Positions 1 to 11,093 of a stretch of DNA of 64,000 nt are shown one piece after another. Within the stretch, counting starts at the first letter, position 1; every line of letters begins with the position of its first letter. The notes beneath the pieces are model-generated. The model saw only the letters and a list, made by a program, of their open reading frames with translations, searched no databases and was not told the origin of the DNA. Both the position numbers and the translations under genes were made by a program. Origin of the DNA: Trebouxia sp. TZW2008 (taxonomy: Eukaryota > Chlorophyta > Trebouxiophyceae > Trebouxiales > Trebouxiaceae); NCBI GenBank assembly GCA_002118135.1, contig BDIU01000270.1:21784-85783 (forward strand), read 5' to 3'.

Positions 1-477
1 AGTGTGGCACATGTGATCAGCCTTGTTGGCTGGCTAAAGCATGTAAAATTATTCTCTCTCTTCTCTGCAAAATCTTTGCATGCAAACCAGTGCATGCTGA
101 TCAGCAGCACGGTTGCAAACTTGCAAAGCTTGCTGCCGACCAAGCCATTGGAAAGATACACTGATCCTGCTGCTTTTGTTGCCGATGCACACGGTTCTCT
201 TGAAGCAGCGCTGCTGAGCTAGCATCACCATCAAATTCTGCTAACAGAAAGTTGAAGGGAAACACCCGCCTTCGTGTCGGGCTCCCCATATGCGTTATCG
301 GCTGCCCATCCCATCTGTAGGTCCCTCAGCACGCCTTTCAAGGCATGCTGCAGGTCACCTGCAGTGGGGTCTTTTGATCACGGAAAGTCGCAACGCTTCA
401 TCTTCTACACAGAAAACAGACTCGAGTGCTCAAACGATCAGATGTCGCTGCCTGCGCTGTCTAGCTAAATTGGCAGC
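1..477. other. 5' flank with copy of a dispersed repeat
   Basis: No convincing gene is seen upstream of the Ycf49-like start. Positions 1-66 carry a dispersed repeat. It has the motif CAGCCTTGTTGGCTGGC, then AAGCATGTAAAATTA and a CT-rich run, and recurs at 26752-26836. The rest is presumably promoter and 5' UTR of the gene at 478; no TATA box or other site was convincing. Confidence 0.45.
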
Positions 478-1321
478 ATGAGCTTGCAAAACGCCATGCA
501 CAGGTCACACGTAAGCTGGCAGCCCTTTTGTGCTGCCATACCCGTTCATAGTCGGGTGCATTGCAAGCAGCAGCAAGGTTGTGTGCGAAAGCAGCGGCGC
601 TCTTCCCCTGTTGTCAATGTCAGCCAGAAGCACTCTGGCGAATCAAAACTTCTGCATCAGCGACGTGCAGAAAGTTCGCAAGCCAGCAGCCCACTACAGC
701 ATCAGCCGATCACTCCAGCCAAGCCAGCCAAGCCAGCGACACAGAAGCAGAAGCTTCATCAATTTGATTTGGGACTAGCCTTGGCAGCAGCTCTTCTGCC
801 GCTGCAGCAGAATCCTGCGTTGGCGTTCACAATACGCCAAGAGCCTGACAATGCACTGTCTTTTCCTACTTGGGTGATCCACATTTCAAGTGTGCTAGAG
901 TGGACCATAGCCATGGCACTTGTTTGGAAGTATGCTGAGGTCACAGGTGGGCTTGACGACACGTCACACACTGCATTGAGGTACCTGTATGTCATCAGAA
1001 GGCCTTTGCGCTGCCTTTTCAACACAAACATGAGCACAGTGACCATGAGCACCAAGTTGCATTTGCAATTGTGCAAACCATGTTTCTCTACATCAAAGAT
1101 CTTGATTTGCAGGCAATGCCAAGTGGAAGGGCCTGACATGGGGCATGATGCCATTGTTAGCAGGGGCCATCTGTGCCTGTACCTACCACTTCTTTTACAA
1201 CAGCCCTGATCTAGATTTTCTGGTGGCAGTTCAAGCCAGTCTCACCTGGATTGGCAATGCAACTTGTGCAGCTGCTGCTTACCAAATATACAAGAGTGCT
1301 CAGCAGGAAGGGGCGACCTAG
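478..1321 (+). CDS. Ycf49-like (DUF2499) plastid membrane protein
   Basis: Two exons are read, 478-946 and 1113-1321. The intron is GT-AG and phase 1, and the product is 225 aa. The first ~110 residues are basic and rich in Ser, Gln and Ala, as in a chloroplast transit peptide. The rest matches the DUF2499/Ycf49 family of cyanobacteria and plastids: a conserved start with PTWVIHISSVLEW, a membrane segment ending in WKYAEVTGN, then WKGLTWGMMPLLAGAICACTYHFFYN and a last helix beginning LVAVQASLTWIGNAT, here cut short only for space. Members are small integral membrane proteins of cyanobacteria and chloroplasts with no firmly assigned activity. The ATG at 478 gives a complete transit peptide. 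Reading past the donor in exon 1 destroys the conserved domain, which supports the intron. Confidence 0.88.
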
Positions 1322-1560
1322 TTTTCAGGCCAGCAACAAGTCTCAGCATCCTTCCAATCACAGCATGAACATACATTGCCTGAATGATTGGCGTGTTTGC
1401 AACAATTCACACCAAGCAAAGCAGCTTCTGCAGTGTTTGTGAGTGTGATCCAGCACGAAGGGGCAACCTGAGTCTCACGCAAGCAAGCATATAGCGGATT
1501 TTGACAGTCACAACATGAACATGCTCTGCGTGGTACCGTATATGTGTTTGCAACGCTCAA
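1290..1560 (+). repeat. Decayed tandem duplicate of the Ycf49-like terminal exon and 3' flank
   Basis: The gene end and flank (about 1293-1410: CAGCAGGAAGGGGCGACCT, then CACAGCATGAACAT and GTGTTTGCAAC) recur in order at about 1450-1558 as CAGCACGAAGGGGCAACCT, CACAACATGAACAT and GTGTTTGCAAC. The second copy is outside the coding region and diverged. This is one instance of the exon-boundary duplication seen throughout the window. Confidence 0.6.
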
Positions 1561-2286
1561 TGCTATTTGCAGCAGGTGTTGTAGAATTAAGTTGATCAGC
1601 CAAGCTTAAGGCTCCTTCAGTGGGCGTGAGGGAGCTCTGAAAAACACTCAGAAAGTTCCACTCTTGCCAGTGGGCCCAGCGGAAGCATTTTTTTGTTGAT
1701 ATCTGCTTGATTGTACTACTACACGACATAGCTAGACACGTTGTGTGTGCATAGGTAACAGGGCGAGTGAACTATTGTGGAGGGGTTGTTTATCTGCCAA
1801 ACAATTTTGAGCATTTCAGTATACGATCTGCATCAAATCTGAGAATAAGATTCTGCTGATAGCAGGCATGGTGACGAACCGTAACTGCAGTGACATCACG
1901 GGAGCTATGTCATAGTTTCAACACAGTAGCATAGGCTGCGATTGTGTAACGAGCCTGCTCAAACAAGCTTGTTCATGCAACCGCGGAGAACACCACGTTG
2001 CAAAACAGTCAAACATGGTCCATCATGTCTTTGCCAGACCAGGTTCCCTTCATTGATAATCTCAATGGTTGGGCCTGTCCTTACTAGACCATGGTCTCCA
2101 AGAGTCGTCAAATCAAAGAATTTGATGTGCTAGCATCTGACACGCAACCTTGCCTGCCTATGGCAACATGTGTCATTATGCTTGTGGCAACATATGCTAA
2201 TTAACGTCGCACACAAGCCTACACTACACCTACAGCACTTGTGTGCGCTTATTCGTTTACTGAACTCATTGGACTGATCATAACAC
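1322..2286. other. Intergenic, convergent gene ends
   Basis: This lies between the Ycf49-like gene (+) and the S10 gene (-), whose 3' ends face each other. It should hold both 3' UTRs. Apart from the duplicate at 1450-1560 nothing recognisable was found; the short open frames here look random. Confidence 0.5.
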
Positions 2287-5200
2287 TCAGTACGACTCCT
2301 GTCTCAGGAACCTGTCAATCAGACTCAGCGCTTCTGCAGGCTTGGCTTGACCTACCATGTGTCCAGCTCCTTTCACAGTGGCAAAAGACAAGCCCTGGTA
2401 GTGCTGAACAAAGCCCGCTACCTGCGCATGCACAGCCAAATGATCAACAAAATACAGATAACAATTGTTTATCAGGCCTTTCCACTGCGTGAGCAACACA
2501 TGATCAGCGGCAGCCAAATTCAGGCTGAAGTGTCAACCCTCGATTGTTGATGTATGGAATGTAAGCAGCATGTGTTGCAGACATCATGCTGTTAGATTAT
2601 GTACTATGTCATCAGATGTTGACTTGCTTACTTGATGATTGACCTTCCATGGGTGCCAAGCTTCTGTGACTTTGAGCCCCAAGCCACGAGTCCACGCCTC
2701 GCTGCCAGTGTGAGGCACGCACATGTCATGGTCGCCACTATAGATCAGCACTCTCAGGCCTACACAGCACAGCACTCATGATACAACAAGCGTGTGTAGC
2801 CTCTGCAGTCAAGACCTCAGCAAAGCATTGAAGCTTGTTCAGTCGGCGATGACAAGATTACAGAAACTTCATGCTGGCGACAACGGTGCAAGATCCAAGA
2901 CGCACGGCTTGCTCTGGTGACTTGCAAAAGTCTGCATTGGAAGACTGCAAGACAGAAATGTCTTGACAGTACATTTACTGATGCAGGGTTTGACACGGTC
3001 ATTTATTTTGTTGCATTACTGTGCCTTGTATGTAAGCTGATGGGGTGACAACTTGTGGTCTGCTTATATGATCAGGGCTGCTGTACCTTTGCCAACAAGA
3101 TCAGCATGGATGGGGATCATAGAGTCTGTGTCATGCGCGTATGTGATGCGGTCTGAACACTCATCAAAACGCCCAATTTTGGAGATTGGCTCAGCGTGGA
3201 TGGCTCTTCTGATCTCATCATTGTTGGCAAAAGCCCACATCTCCCTGCAGACATACAAAATTCAGCGCACATGACAGACTGCTTGAAGTTGTCAGCTCAG
3301 CAGCAACTGCTGGCACACACTCTTTACATTTGCTGTGACACAGACATTTCTCTGATTTGCTCCCTCACACTTCTATGCTGCAGCACAGGCACTGTAGGAC
3401 AGCAGCTCAGCTTAGGTTTGGAGACAAGCATTGCACCCCGCAGCTCTTGAATTCTCATTGTGTCAACCCCAAGTTTGCTTTGCAAACCTGATTATATTTC
3501 CAACTCGCTCCTTATGTGTTTCCAAGTGAGCATCAAGCAACCACCACTTCTGAGTTGTTGAGGCCTTGTGTTCAAGTCTTGTGTATGATGTTGTCAGCTT
3601 CCTTGTCAAAAAATGCAGCAATTCAAATGGACATCCTTGGGAAGCTGCAGCTGACTAATACCTTTTTGAGTCCGCAAAGACAACAGCAGGTATGGCAGCT
3701 GACCTGAAATCCAGGCATGGTGGCACATGCCCTAGCTCTGGCCCCAGCAGGTCGCGCCACCTTGGGTACCACCATGCCCCAAATTTGCTTGCGTTGTGAG
3801 CTTTTCTTGTCAGCATAAGGCAGCAGCACTTCTGATGGAAGTTCTTGAGAAGTTGCAGCTAACATCAGCTTTGGGTCAGCAAATGGCAGCAGAAAATATG
3901 GGAGCTGACCTGGAATCTAGGCATGGTGGCACATGCCCAAGCTCTGCACCCAGAAGGTCACTCCAGGTGGGTACCACCCCCGCCCCAACAGCGGCCCCCA
4001 AGGGCCAGAACCGCCCCTGTGGCCCTGCCCTAGGCAACATCATCAGCACTTGCCTTCAGCTTTCAGTGACTGTTTGCAGACATGAAAGCAGGCAAGGCAA
4101 CATGCAGTGTCGTTGCTCACAGGTGAAACAGACCTGTTTATGCATGTGTGCAATGCACAGCTAGCCTGCAGATACAAGCATGTTGTGTGTGCAGTTGCGA
4201 GATGCATAGCTGGCCTGCCATCGGGCCTGTTGCCCATGCATTGTAGTATGTTATTTTGGGTGCACGATTGGACACCTGTGGAATGCAGCATTACCCTGCA
4301 ACCATGGGAGTTGCGACCATGCATGTGTTCAATGCACACCTGGCCTGCCACTAGGCCTGTTGTTCACGCATGTGTAGTTTGAGATCTTGGGTGCAACAGT
4401 GAGCACATGTGAAATGCAGCACTACCCTGCAACCACAGGGATTGCGACCATGCATATTTCCAATGCTCACCTTGCTTGCAGTAGTGCTTCCTGTCTGGAC
4501 CCGTGTCCATGCATGTGGGCAATGCAGGACTGAGTGTAGAATCACAGGCCAGATGTCTGTGCGTATGTGAGATGCATACCTGGCATGCAGCAGTGCTTCC
4601 TGTCTGGGCTTGCTCCCATGGTAGCACGTCCACAGGATGTCATACAGGTTGATGTCTTTCAGCTCATTGTAGACAACCTCCAGTAGTTTATCGCACGTGC
4701 TGCCTGCACGGCACAAACCACTTTACATTTCTGGTGCATACTGCTTTGGAAGTTGAAGCCTGCTGGCAGCAGGCAAAGCCAAAATCCTTTGACATGTCAA
4801 AAGCAGCAACCATACCGGCAGCATCTGCTGTTGGTTGCATCAGCTAACACCAAGTCCTGCCCCAAGATGTGAGATTGCCTTAAATGCATGCTGTGTGTTT
4901 CTGCCAATTTGTCAATCACTGCTGAATATGCAGTGGTGTGATCATTCAGGTGCATTAAAAGCAATGTATACATGTCAGCCAGCATAGGGCCTTTGCTGAT
5001 TTGTGGCAAGCTAAGCAGCTCAGGCAGCAGCCAGTTATGCAAGTGCATTGAAGCATGTACAAGTGTCACCTTTGGTTGCATTCCAGAAGCTGCCTTGGCA
5101 CTCGTGCACAACTTCCGTGTACAGGTCTGTGCTCAGCAGCGCCTTGCCATAAGCAAAAGGGATGATGGCATTACCATCAACCTCATCATCTGTCACCCCA

Positions 5201-7335
5201 TTGCCGACTGCATAGCCCTGCAATATGACAAAGACAGTATTTTGTGAGTGTCACATATGTTACATGTCATATACTACGCATCCCCCATGTGCATTGCGTA
5301 TTGTATTGCCTGTTGCGCAAATGACAACATCACAGTGCATGTGAGCATGTTGCTGACGCTTTCCAGCTAAGATGTATTGTGAGGTGACAAAAACAGGTAG
5401 CTCATATGCATGTAAGAGTGCATGGACAAGACCAAGGGCAGTACAGTGAACTCTCTTTATAACGACTGCTTTGGTCACCAAACAAAAGGTCCTTACATCA
5501 AATTTTTCTTATTCAGAGGGACCACTGCAGTCAGATTGCAGTGATTGGTTACCAATGGCGCTATCCTTACGACGAGATTGTCCTTGCATCGAGTGTCCTT
5601 ACAAAGAGAGTTTACTGTATAGCTCAGCCTGCCACACAGTTTGCGTTTCAATGCTGCATATGCAGTGCAAGGTCAGTGCTTGTCATTTGAGCAGGGGCAA
5701 TGCAGTCAGCAGGAGCTGAAACAGTCATTCAAGCAACATTTACCATTGCTTGATGCATGAGGCTGACCTGTATATTAACAGCAGGCTCCTCTCCAGCGTC
5801 GTTGCCTTGCAGAATGGTCTGCGCCAATGTCGGCACATATATTCCAGCATAGCTTTCACCTGAGGCACAGGAAACCTAACTATTGAATGTACAGCTGGAC
5901 TTCAGCTTGAGTCACAAACAAGGTGTGGCGTCTATGCTGGCCACAGAGTGGTAGACTGTAGCAAAGCAACATGCACTTCTGATACACAGGGCTGACAATG
6001 ATGCACTCTATCATAGCTCTCACCTGAGGCACCTGGCCTGCAGTTACTGGCTGTACAAATGGAGCTCAGCTCAGCTCTCAAGATGAATGCAAGCTGCTGA
6101 CAAAGTCGAAAGCTGTTCAAATGCAACATGAGCTCCTGAGTGACGGTGATTTGCTCTTAGCATATAGGCATTCATATCCTGATGCTGTGAAGGTCTATGC
6201 AGAGACTAGCTGCTGCTGGCCTGCCAGCAGAATCCAATTGTGCACGTGTATGCATGGGTAGTGGTCAGACGACTTGGCACGGTTCCTCTAATTGCTGTCT
6301 GTGACGTACCAGTCCACAGCATTAGGGATAAAGTTCTGACTGTGCTTTCAGAATGCATGGTGCATGATTGGCTTGAAGTACATGAGCGACAGCTGATTCA
6401 GCAACGTTGAGGCTGCAATCAAAAGCGTACCAATGATATAGAAGTCATTCTTTGCATACTCAGGATAGCGCTGCAGGAAGCGTCGGATGAACCTATTGGA
6501 GTCTTGTGCAGTGTGTGTGTCATTGGTGACATAGTCTGCATGCGTCTCTGAGTATGACAATCCTGTCCCTGCAACCAAATAACACAATGTAAGTAACGTT
6601 TACGGTTCTAGCACATGTGCTAGATATATGTAGCGAAAGTCTTGTCTGCAATCAAAGACAAGCCGATGAAGCAGGGCAATGCACACAACTGAATGTGGGC
6701 CACACATTGGCAAGCAAACAAATCTGGCTTTGGTGCCAGGAATAAGCTCGCCATGTTTGTTGAACGTATGCTGAATGTCAAAGTATGCTAAATTTGGTAT
6801 CCTGAATAACAGTGTATGCAGTACCTGCTGGTGAGTCCAAATAAATGATGTTGGCTGCTTTGCTCCATGTATATTGGTTGTCATGAAGCACTAGCTTGCC
6901 ATCTTCACTGTGAGGACTATTTTCAGCAAATTGCACGTCAAACGGGCCATGCTCATATATGAAACCTGCATGCAGCTCAGCAGCATTCCATCCATGAGCG
7001 AGAAACCTATAATGTGAGATTCTAAATCTGATGAGTGGCATTTCGTTCGCACCATCAAAGGAGCTGCATCCAGGACCGCCATTTAGCCACAAGACCAGAG
7101 GATCTTTTGCAGCATTCCCCTGGCTCGTGACAAAGTAGTAATACATGTGCCGACCATGTGATTCATCGACAGTGATGTAGCCACCATAGTGTCTTGATTT
7201 GAGGGGGGAGTGCAATCCCGGAATGAGCGTTATCTCGTCTGCATGCTTTGGTATGATCTGAGGTTGATCACTCTCGGCAATGGATGCTCTGAAAAACGCA
7301 AGACAAAACACACAAATAGGGAGATTTTGCCGCAT
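2287..7335 (-). CDS. Serine carboxypeptidase-like protein (peptidase family S10)
   Basis: Ten exons keep phase throughout: 7335-7053, 6965-6825, 6568-6431, 5859-5768, 5217-5070, 4703-4580, 4029-3910, 3244-3087, 2759-2632, 2421-2287. The product is 488 aa, a normal S10 length. Residues 1-20 form a signal peptide, so the enzyme should be vacuolar or secreted. Family marks are the oxyanion motif NGGPGCSSF (about 85-93), GPF after IYEH, the nucleophile motif GESYAG with Ser190, VGNGVTDDE, CSDRITY, SGDHD with Asp411 and GAGHMV with His465. The catalytic triad is complete. S10 enzymes cleave C-terminal residues; some plant members act as acyltransferases, which cannot be told apart here. The gene is divergent from NUDX23 with a 162-bp gap. 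Introns hold a pogo-type MITE, a tandem repeat and a frame-preserving second copy of exon 7. Confidence 0.93.
3704..3787 (-). repeat. Second, frame-preserving copy of S10 exon 7 (possible alternative exon 7b)
   Basis: The 3' half of exon 7 (4029-3910) is duplicated in the next intron. Exon 7 reads PTWSDLLGAELGHVPPCLDS and the copy reads PRWRDLLGPELGHVPPCLDF; both are followed by AG then gtcagc. With an acceptor ending CAAG at 3788 the copy is 84 nt, enters and leaves in phase 2 like exon 7, and has no stop. It could therefore replace or follow exon 7. About 180 bp separate equivalent positions. No transcript is known to me, so use of 7b is inference. Confidence 0.65.
4060..4620. repeat. Degenerate tandem repeat in S10 intron 6
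   Basis: Blocks with the pattern GCGACCATGCATGTGTTCAATGCA or a close variant, then cCTGGCCTGCCA and sometimes GGCCTGTTG, recur at about 4135, 4195, 4310, 4445, 4510 and 4560. Units are roughly 60-130 bp and imperfect. The last blocks overlap the 3' end of exon 6 (GAAGCACTGCTGCATGCCAG), suggesting that the array grew from that exon boundary. Confidence 0.55.
5444..5617. mobile_element. Pogo-type MITE inserted at TA
   Basis: The left end reads CAGTGAACTCTCTTTATAA and the right end, reverse-complemented, reads CAGTAAACTCTCTTTGTAA. TA dinucleotides flank the 174-bp element (5442-5443 and 5618-5619). CAGT ends with a purine-CTCT core and TA duplication are typical of pogo/Tc1-mariner elements. 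The interior cannot encode a transposase, so it is non-autonomous. It lies in intron 4 of the S10 gene. Confidence 0.82.
5840..6045 (-). repeat. Decayed copy of S10 exon 4 boundary
   Basis: The start of exon 4 with its acceptor (around 5845-5870, on + CAGCATAGCTTTCACCTGAGGCAC) recurs about 160 bp upstream in the intron at 6010-6035 as TATCATAGCTCTCACCTGAGGCACC. The copy matches only the acceptor, the first exon codons (GESYD-like) and intron flank, and does not continue as an exon. Confidence 0.6.
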
Positions 7336-7497
7336 GAACGAGACTGCAAGCAGACTACCACAGGACTGGCGGTTGCAGCACCGCGCACAAAGAGAAAGAC
7401 GTTCAAATAAGCAAACGCGTGTGACTCAGTGAACAGCGCAAGCGGATCGAGAGATCTAGCAGCGTGAGGTGCTAATTGCGCTCACGCACAACCAAGG
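7336..7497. promoter_or_regulatory. Short divergent (possibly bidirectional) promoter region
   Basis: Only 162 bp separate the ATG of the S10 gene (-) from the proposed ATG of the NUDX23 gene (+). The two genes must share or overlap promoter sequence. No specific element was recognised. Confidence 0.5.
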
Positions 7498-10400
7498 ATG
7501 CGGTCCCTTGACAAGGCAAATGCGGAGCTACAGCTGAAGTTTCAGCGTTCTTGCTGGCGTTTAAACCTGCTGGCGTTTCAACACACTCCCTTGCAGAGAC
7601 GCGCAATCGCGTTGTCTTCAAGCGCGCGGGGACTGATACGCATTGCACCAACCACGCAGTCTCTGAGGAAGGTACGGCGAGTTTCGCAGGCGGATCTGAC
7701 GACTGCGCAAACGCAGGCAGCCTGCCCTATGCAGCTACAAGATAAGGAATGCTGTTGTGCACGGTCGACATTGCCATCCAGGCCATGACATGAGAGTGCT
7801 GAAGATTTCAAGCCATGCTTCTCAGGTTGCCTGCCAGGTACAAGTGCACATCTGCGCAGGATGTCATCTCAAGTTGCAGGAGGCTCATCGTTTGATCAAC
7901 CGACTTGCGCAGATCTATGCTCAAGGTCCTTGCACGTCATCAGCTCTGAGGGCAGGTGTTCAATTCCGAAGAACAAGGATGCGGCAGCCTCAGCGAGCTA
8001 CCACGACATATCGAGGTAGCGAGCCCGGCTTCCGAGCCTGCAGCCTTGCACACGAAGACAAGGGCAACGCCAGCACAAAACCTCTGCCAAAGAAGCCAGA
8101 AAACATGAGAGACCAATTCTGTCGTATGTGCGGCACTCAGATGCAGATGCAGATTCCTAAGGGAGAGTCCGTCTGGCGGCATATGTGTGGCAATTGCGGG
8201 TACATAGATTACTTGAACCCCAAAATGGTGCGACGGGAGTTTGCCAGCCATGTCTGCCTAGCCTGTTTCATGGTGTATTGCATACAGGCAAGCATGCTGT
8301 TTGATGGTCCAAAGGATCCTTTGCAGCCAAGCTTTCAGTCTGCTGCAGTCACCTGTTGTGTTGTGATGAGTGATATCATAGGTGGTACCCATAATGCATG
8401 GCAAAGCAACTGCCCAAATGCAACAGCGAATACCATGCAATGACAGCATGAATTATCATTTGAACTTGCTGCATTGTCTCAGGCGCCGTCAATGCTCACT
8501 ACAACAATGGCAGTTTACGCTGCAGATGCTGTAGCAAACCTGGCATGCAGGTTGTGGGTTGTATTGTAGAGCACGAGGGCAAGATTCTGCTTTGCAAGAG
8601 AGGCATTGACCCTTGCAGAGGCAAGTGGACATTGCCAGCTGGGTACATGGAGCTCAGAGAGTCCAGTGCAGGTATGTGACTCATGACTCATGCATGAGCT
8701 GAATGTGTTGAATGTGTTAACTTGTTGCAGAAAATTTCTGCTGTCTGATGCCAGGGAGATTAGTGAGTTGCATCTCTACCCCTACACAAGACCAAGGATC
8801 ATTGACAAGGCAGCAAGTACATCGGTATTGCTGCTAGACTGCACAGATCCCAATGCAATGCAATGGGGCGTCATGCACGGCTTTCATTTGTGCTGTGGCT
8901 GCATGCCGTTTGGCTTCTTCCTCTTGATACGGACTGTTTCATCTTTTTTGCAGAGGGAGCAGCAAGAGAAACTTGGGAAGAGGCCAACTGTCAAGTTGAG
9001 ATTTTGGCGCCATATTCGCACTTTGACATTCCTGTCATTGGCCAATCCTATATTCTCTTCAGGTATGTTTGTAGCTGGTTTACGGTACAGCATTTCCTTC
9101 CTTGTACTGATGAACAGTGCAGGAACATTCTCGTTGTAAGGACAATGTCATCGGGAAGCACTCCCTGCATTTGACTGCAGTGGCACCTCTGCATGAGGAC
9201 AGTTCAATGTAACTAGTATGGGACGCCCCTCCCACATGTGATGCAAGTCTAAGCACAGCCGTTGTAGTTGAGAAGGTAATGAAAGTTAGGCAAGGCAGGC
9301 AGGTAATAAAACCAGGAAAGGCAGGCAGGTAATGCAGGTCAAGAAGTGCAGGCAGGTCAGGAAGATAAGGAGAGGCAGGAAGAGAAAGAAAAAAAGAGAT
9401 AAAAGCTGGGCTGTTGAAAAGTGAGATTTGAACTGGGGTCGCTCGCGTGCAAGCCGGAGCATTTGTTTTACAGATTTTGGAGCGATTTTGCAGTTTTAGG
9501 TTTTCAGGGTTTTCGCATCGCACATGGAACCTCTCCTGCAGGTGCTCTCAGGGAGGTGCGTCCAAAGACCTTTTGTCAACCACAGCAGTTGCCATAAGGA
9601 GAGATCACTGTATCATGCAGCATAGTACCACAGTTTGCTCAGTGCGGTTTCATTTCTATTCCTATTTCTATTCTACCATTTCTATTCTACCATTTCTATT
9701 CCTATTTCTATTCTACTATTTCTGTTCTACCATTTCTGTGAAGGTCTTCCTCCACAGGCGTTGGTCAGATTGGATTGGGGCCAATGTGCTTTTATGTCTT
9801 GGGCAAAGGAGTGTCTGCAGACAACAAGCAGTGCCAAAGTCAATGCATATGGATAGGGCTGTAGCAATTTGTTACACAGTTGATGCCATCTGTTGTTGCT
9901 GCTGTCGCTGAAACTGCAGCGTCCTTCCAGTCTGCTTGCAAGCGGCATGTCAGCCGAAGCTGCACCAAAAAGCTGATGCTTACTGACGTCAAGAATCAAC
10001 TCTTTTGTTGCACAACAAGAAAAATCGTGCTGGTTAGCCATTGTGCATTGTGTGAGCAATGAACAAGGGCTGAATATCAGTTAGACATATGAGCGCAGCA
10101 AATCACCACGATCCGCATTTCAGTCAGGCACGCCCAGCTAGGGACATACTTGAGCAACCAACTGTCTAGCATGCGTTTTGAATGACTGCAATGAATGAGT
10201 ATCTGACTGCATGTGGGTGCTGCTGCAGAGCCAAGCTGGTTGCTCCCCACACCTTCAGTCCAGGACAGGAAACACTGGAAACTAGCCTGTTTGACCCCAA
10301 GGACATCCCCTTTAATCAGGTCAGCATGGCCTGGCACTTATGCACTTTCCTCTCACTGCAAATCATTCCTTCTGCTGTTCAGGAGGTCAGCATGGCCTGG

Positions 10401-11093
10401 TACTTGTGCATCAAACAGAGGCTGAACGTGCAAGCAAGTTTTCAGTGTGGCAGAAAATGCAGCCATGCATTCAGTCGAGCATAAAGTAGTTAAAGTAGAA
10501 TGCAGAGTGCTTTTGCAATTGCCCAAAGTCTGCTGGTCATTGCTTCAACTGACTGGTTGCAACAAGTGCGTGCGTCCAGTGCGTCAGGTCCCTATTCACC
10601 TGTGCACAATGCCCACATACGCGGCAAGTGGCGCGACGCTGCATGTTATGCATCAAGCAATTAGTATGCATGTACTGCCATGTGAGTGCATCGCAAGCTT
10701 GCGTATATACTGCCAGGCTAGATGTAATGTAGTTAACTTCGTGTGTCGCCGAGCTTGCTGTGCTCATGCTCAAGCCAAACAGGATCACACATGTTTCCAG
10801 ATCCACTTGGCTCAAACTGCTGAAACGTACAGTTGTTCACAGTTTGTATCACAAGACATCAATACACAAAAACACAAGTGGCTTGTTGATTGCGCTTTTT
10901 GCAGATTGCCTTCTCATCTATCAGCCTAGCACTTCAGTACTATGTGGAAGATATGCAGCAGGGGCACTACCGTGTGCATCATGGTGTTGTGTCCAAGCAG
11001 CCTGGTTCTGGACCCAATGAGGCGGGAAGATTTGAGCTGCAGGACCATTTTGCTATTGAAACAGCTGTGCCTGTGATGGGCAGCAACCTGTAA
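7498..11093 (+). CDS. Nudix hydrolase, plastid NUDX23 class
   Basis: Secure exons are: one ending at 8227, then 8551-8671, 8954-9062, 10229-10319 and 10905-11093. They encode, in order, a zinc-ribbon (CRMCG about 20 codons before CGNCG), [23 protein letters not shown], the Nudix box [36 protein letters not shown] and a C-terminal part from [15 protein letters not shown]. This order matches plant NUDX23, a plastid FAD/ADP-ribose pyrophosphatase affecting flavin balance. The start is uncertain. ATG 7498 opens a basic, transit-like sequence that would need a short intron (a donor is possible at 7682), while ATG 7790 is in frame with the zinc-ribbon exon. The Gly that usually follows EEA in the Nudix box is Asn here. 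The 1.2-kb intron 9063-10228 contains a MITE and simple repeats. A copy of the donor of exon 10229-10319 (GGTCAGCATGGCCTGG) recurs at 10384. Confidence 0.85.
9115..9610. mobile_element. Probable pogo-type MITE in NUDX23 intron
   Basis: The right end is clear: reverse-complemented it reads CAGTGATCTCTCCTTATGG, ending at 9610 and followed by TA. The left end is weaker, CAGTGCAGGAACATTCTCGTTG from about 9115, followed by TAAGGAC, a motif shared with the element at 37718. The interior includes a purine-rich run of GGCAGG units (9290-9390). There is no transposase. Confidence 0.5.
9640..9738. repeat. Pyrimidine-rich minisatellite
   Basis: Imperfect repeats of TTTCTATTCTACCA and TTTCTATTCC run for about 95 bp in the NUDX23 intron. 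They create artificial open frames rich in Phe, Ser, Ile and Tyr. Confidence 0.85.

Noticed and set aside
759..1154. 131-codon minus-strand frame opposite the Ycf49-like gene
   Set aside because: It is antisense to the conserved coding exon and its intron and has no motif of its own.
4043..4716. Minus-strand frames with repeated His/Cys/Met patterns
   Set aside because: Translations of the degenerate tandem repeat in S10 intron 6; only 4703-4580 is a real exon.
9635..9856. Phe/Tyr/Ser-rich plus-strand frames
   Set aside because: Produced by the TTTCTATTC minisatellite inside the NUDX23 intron.
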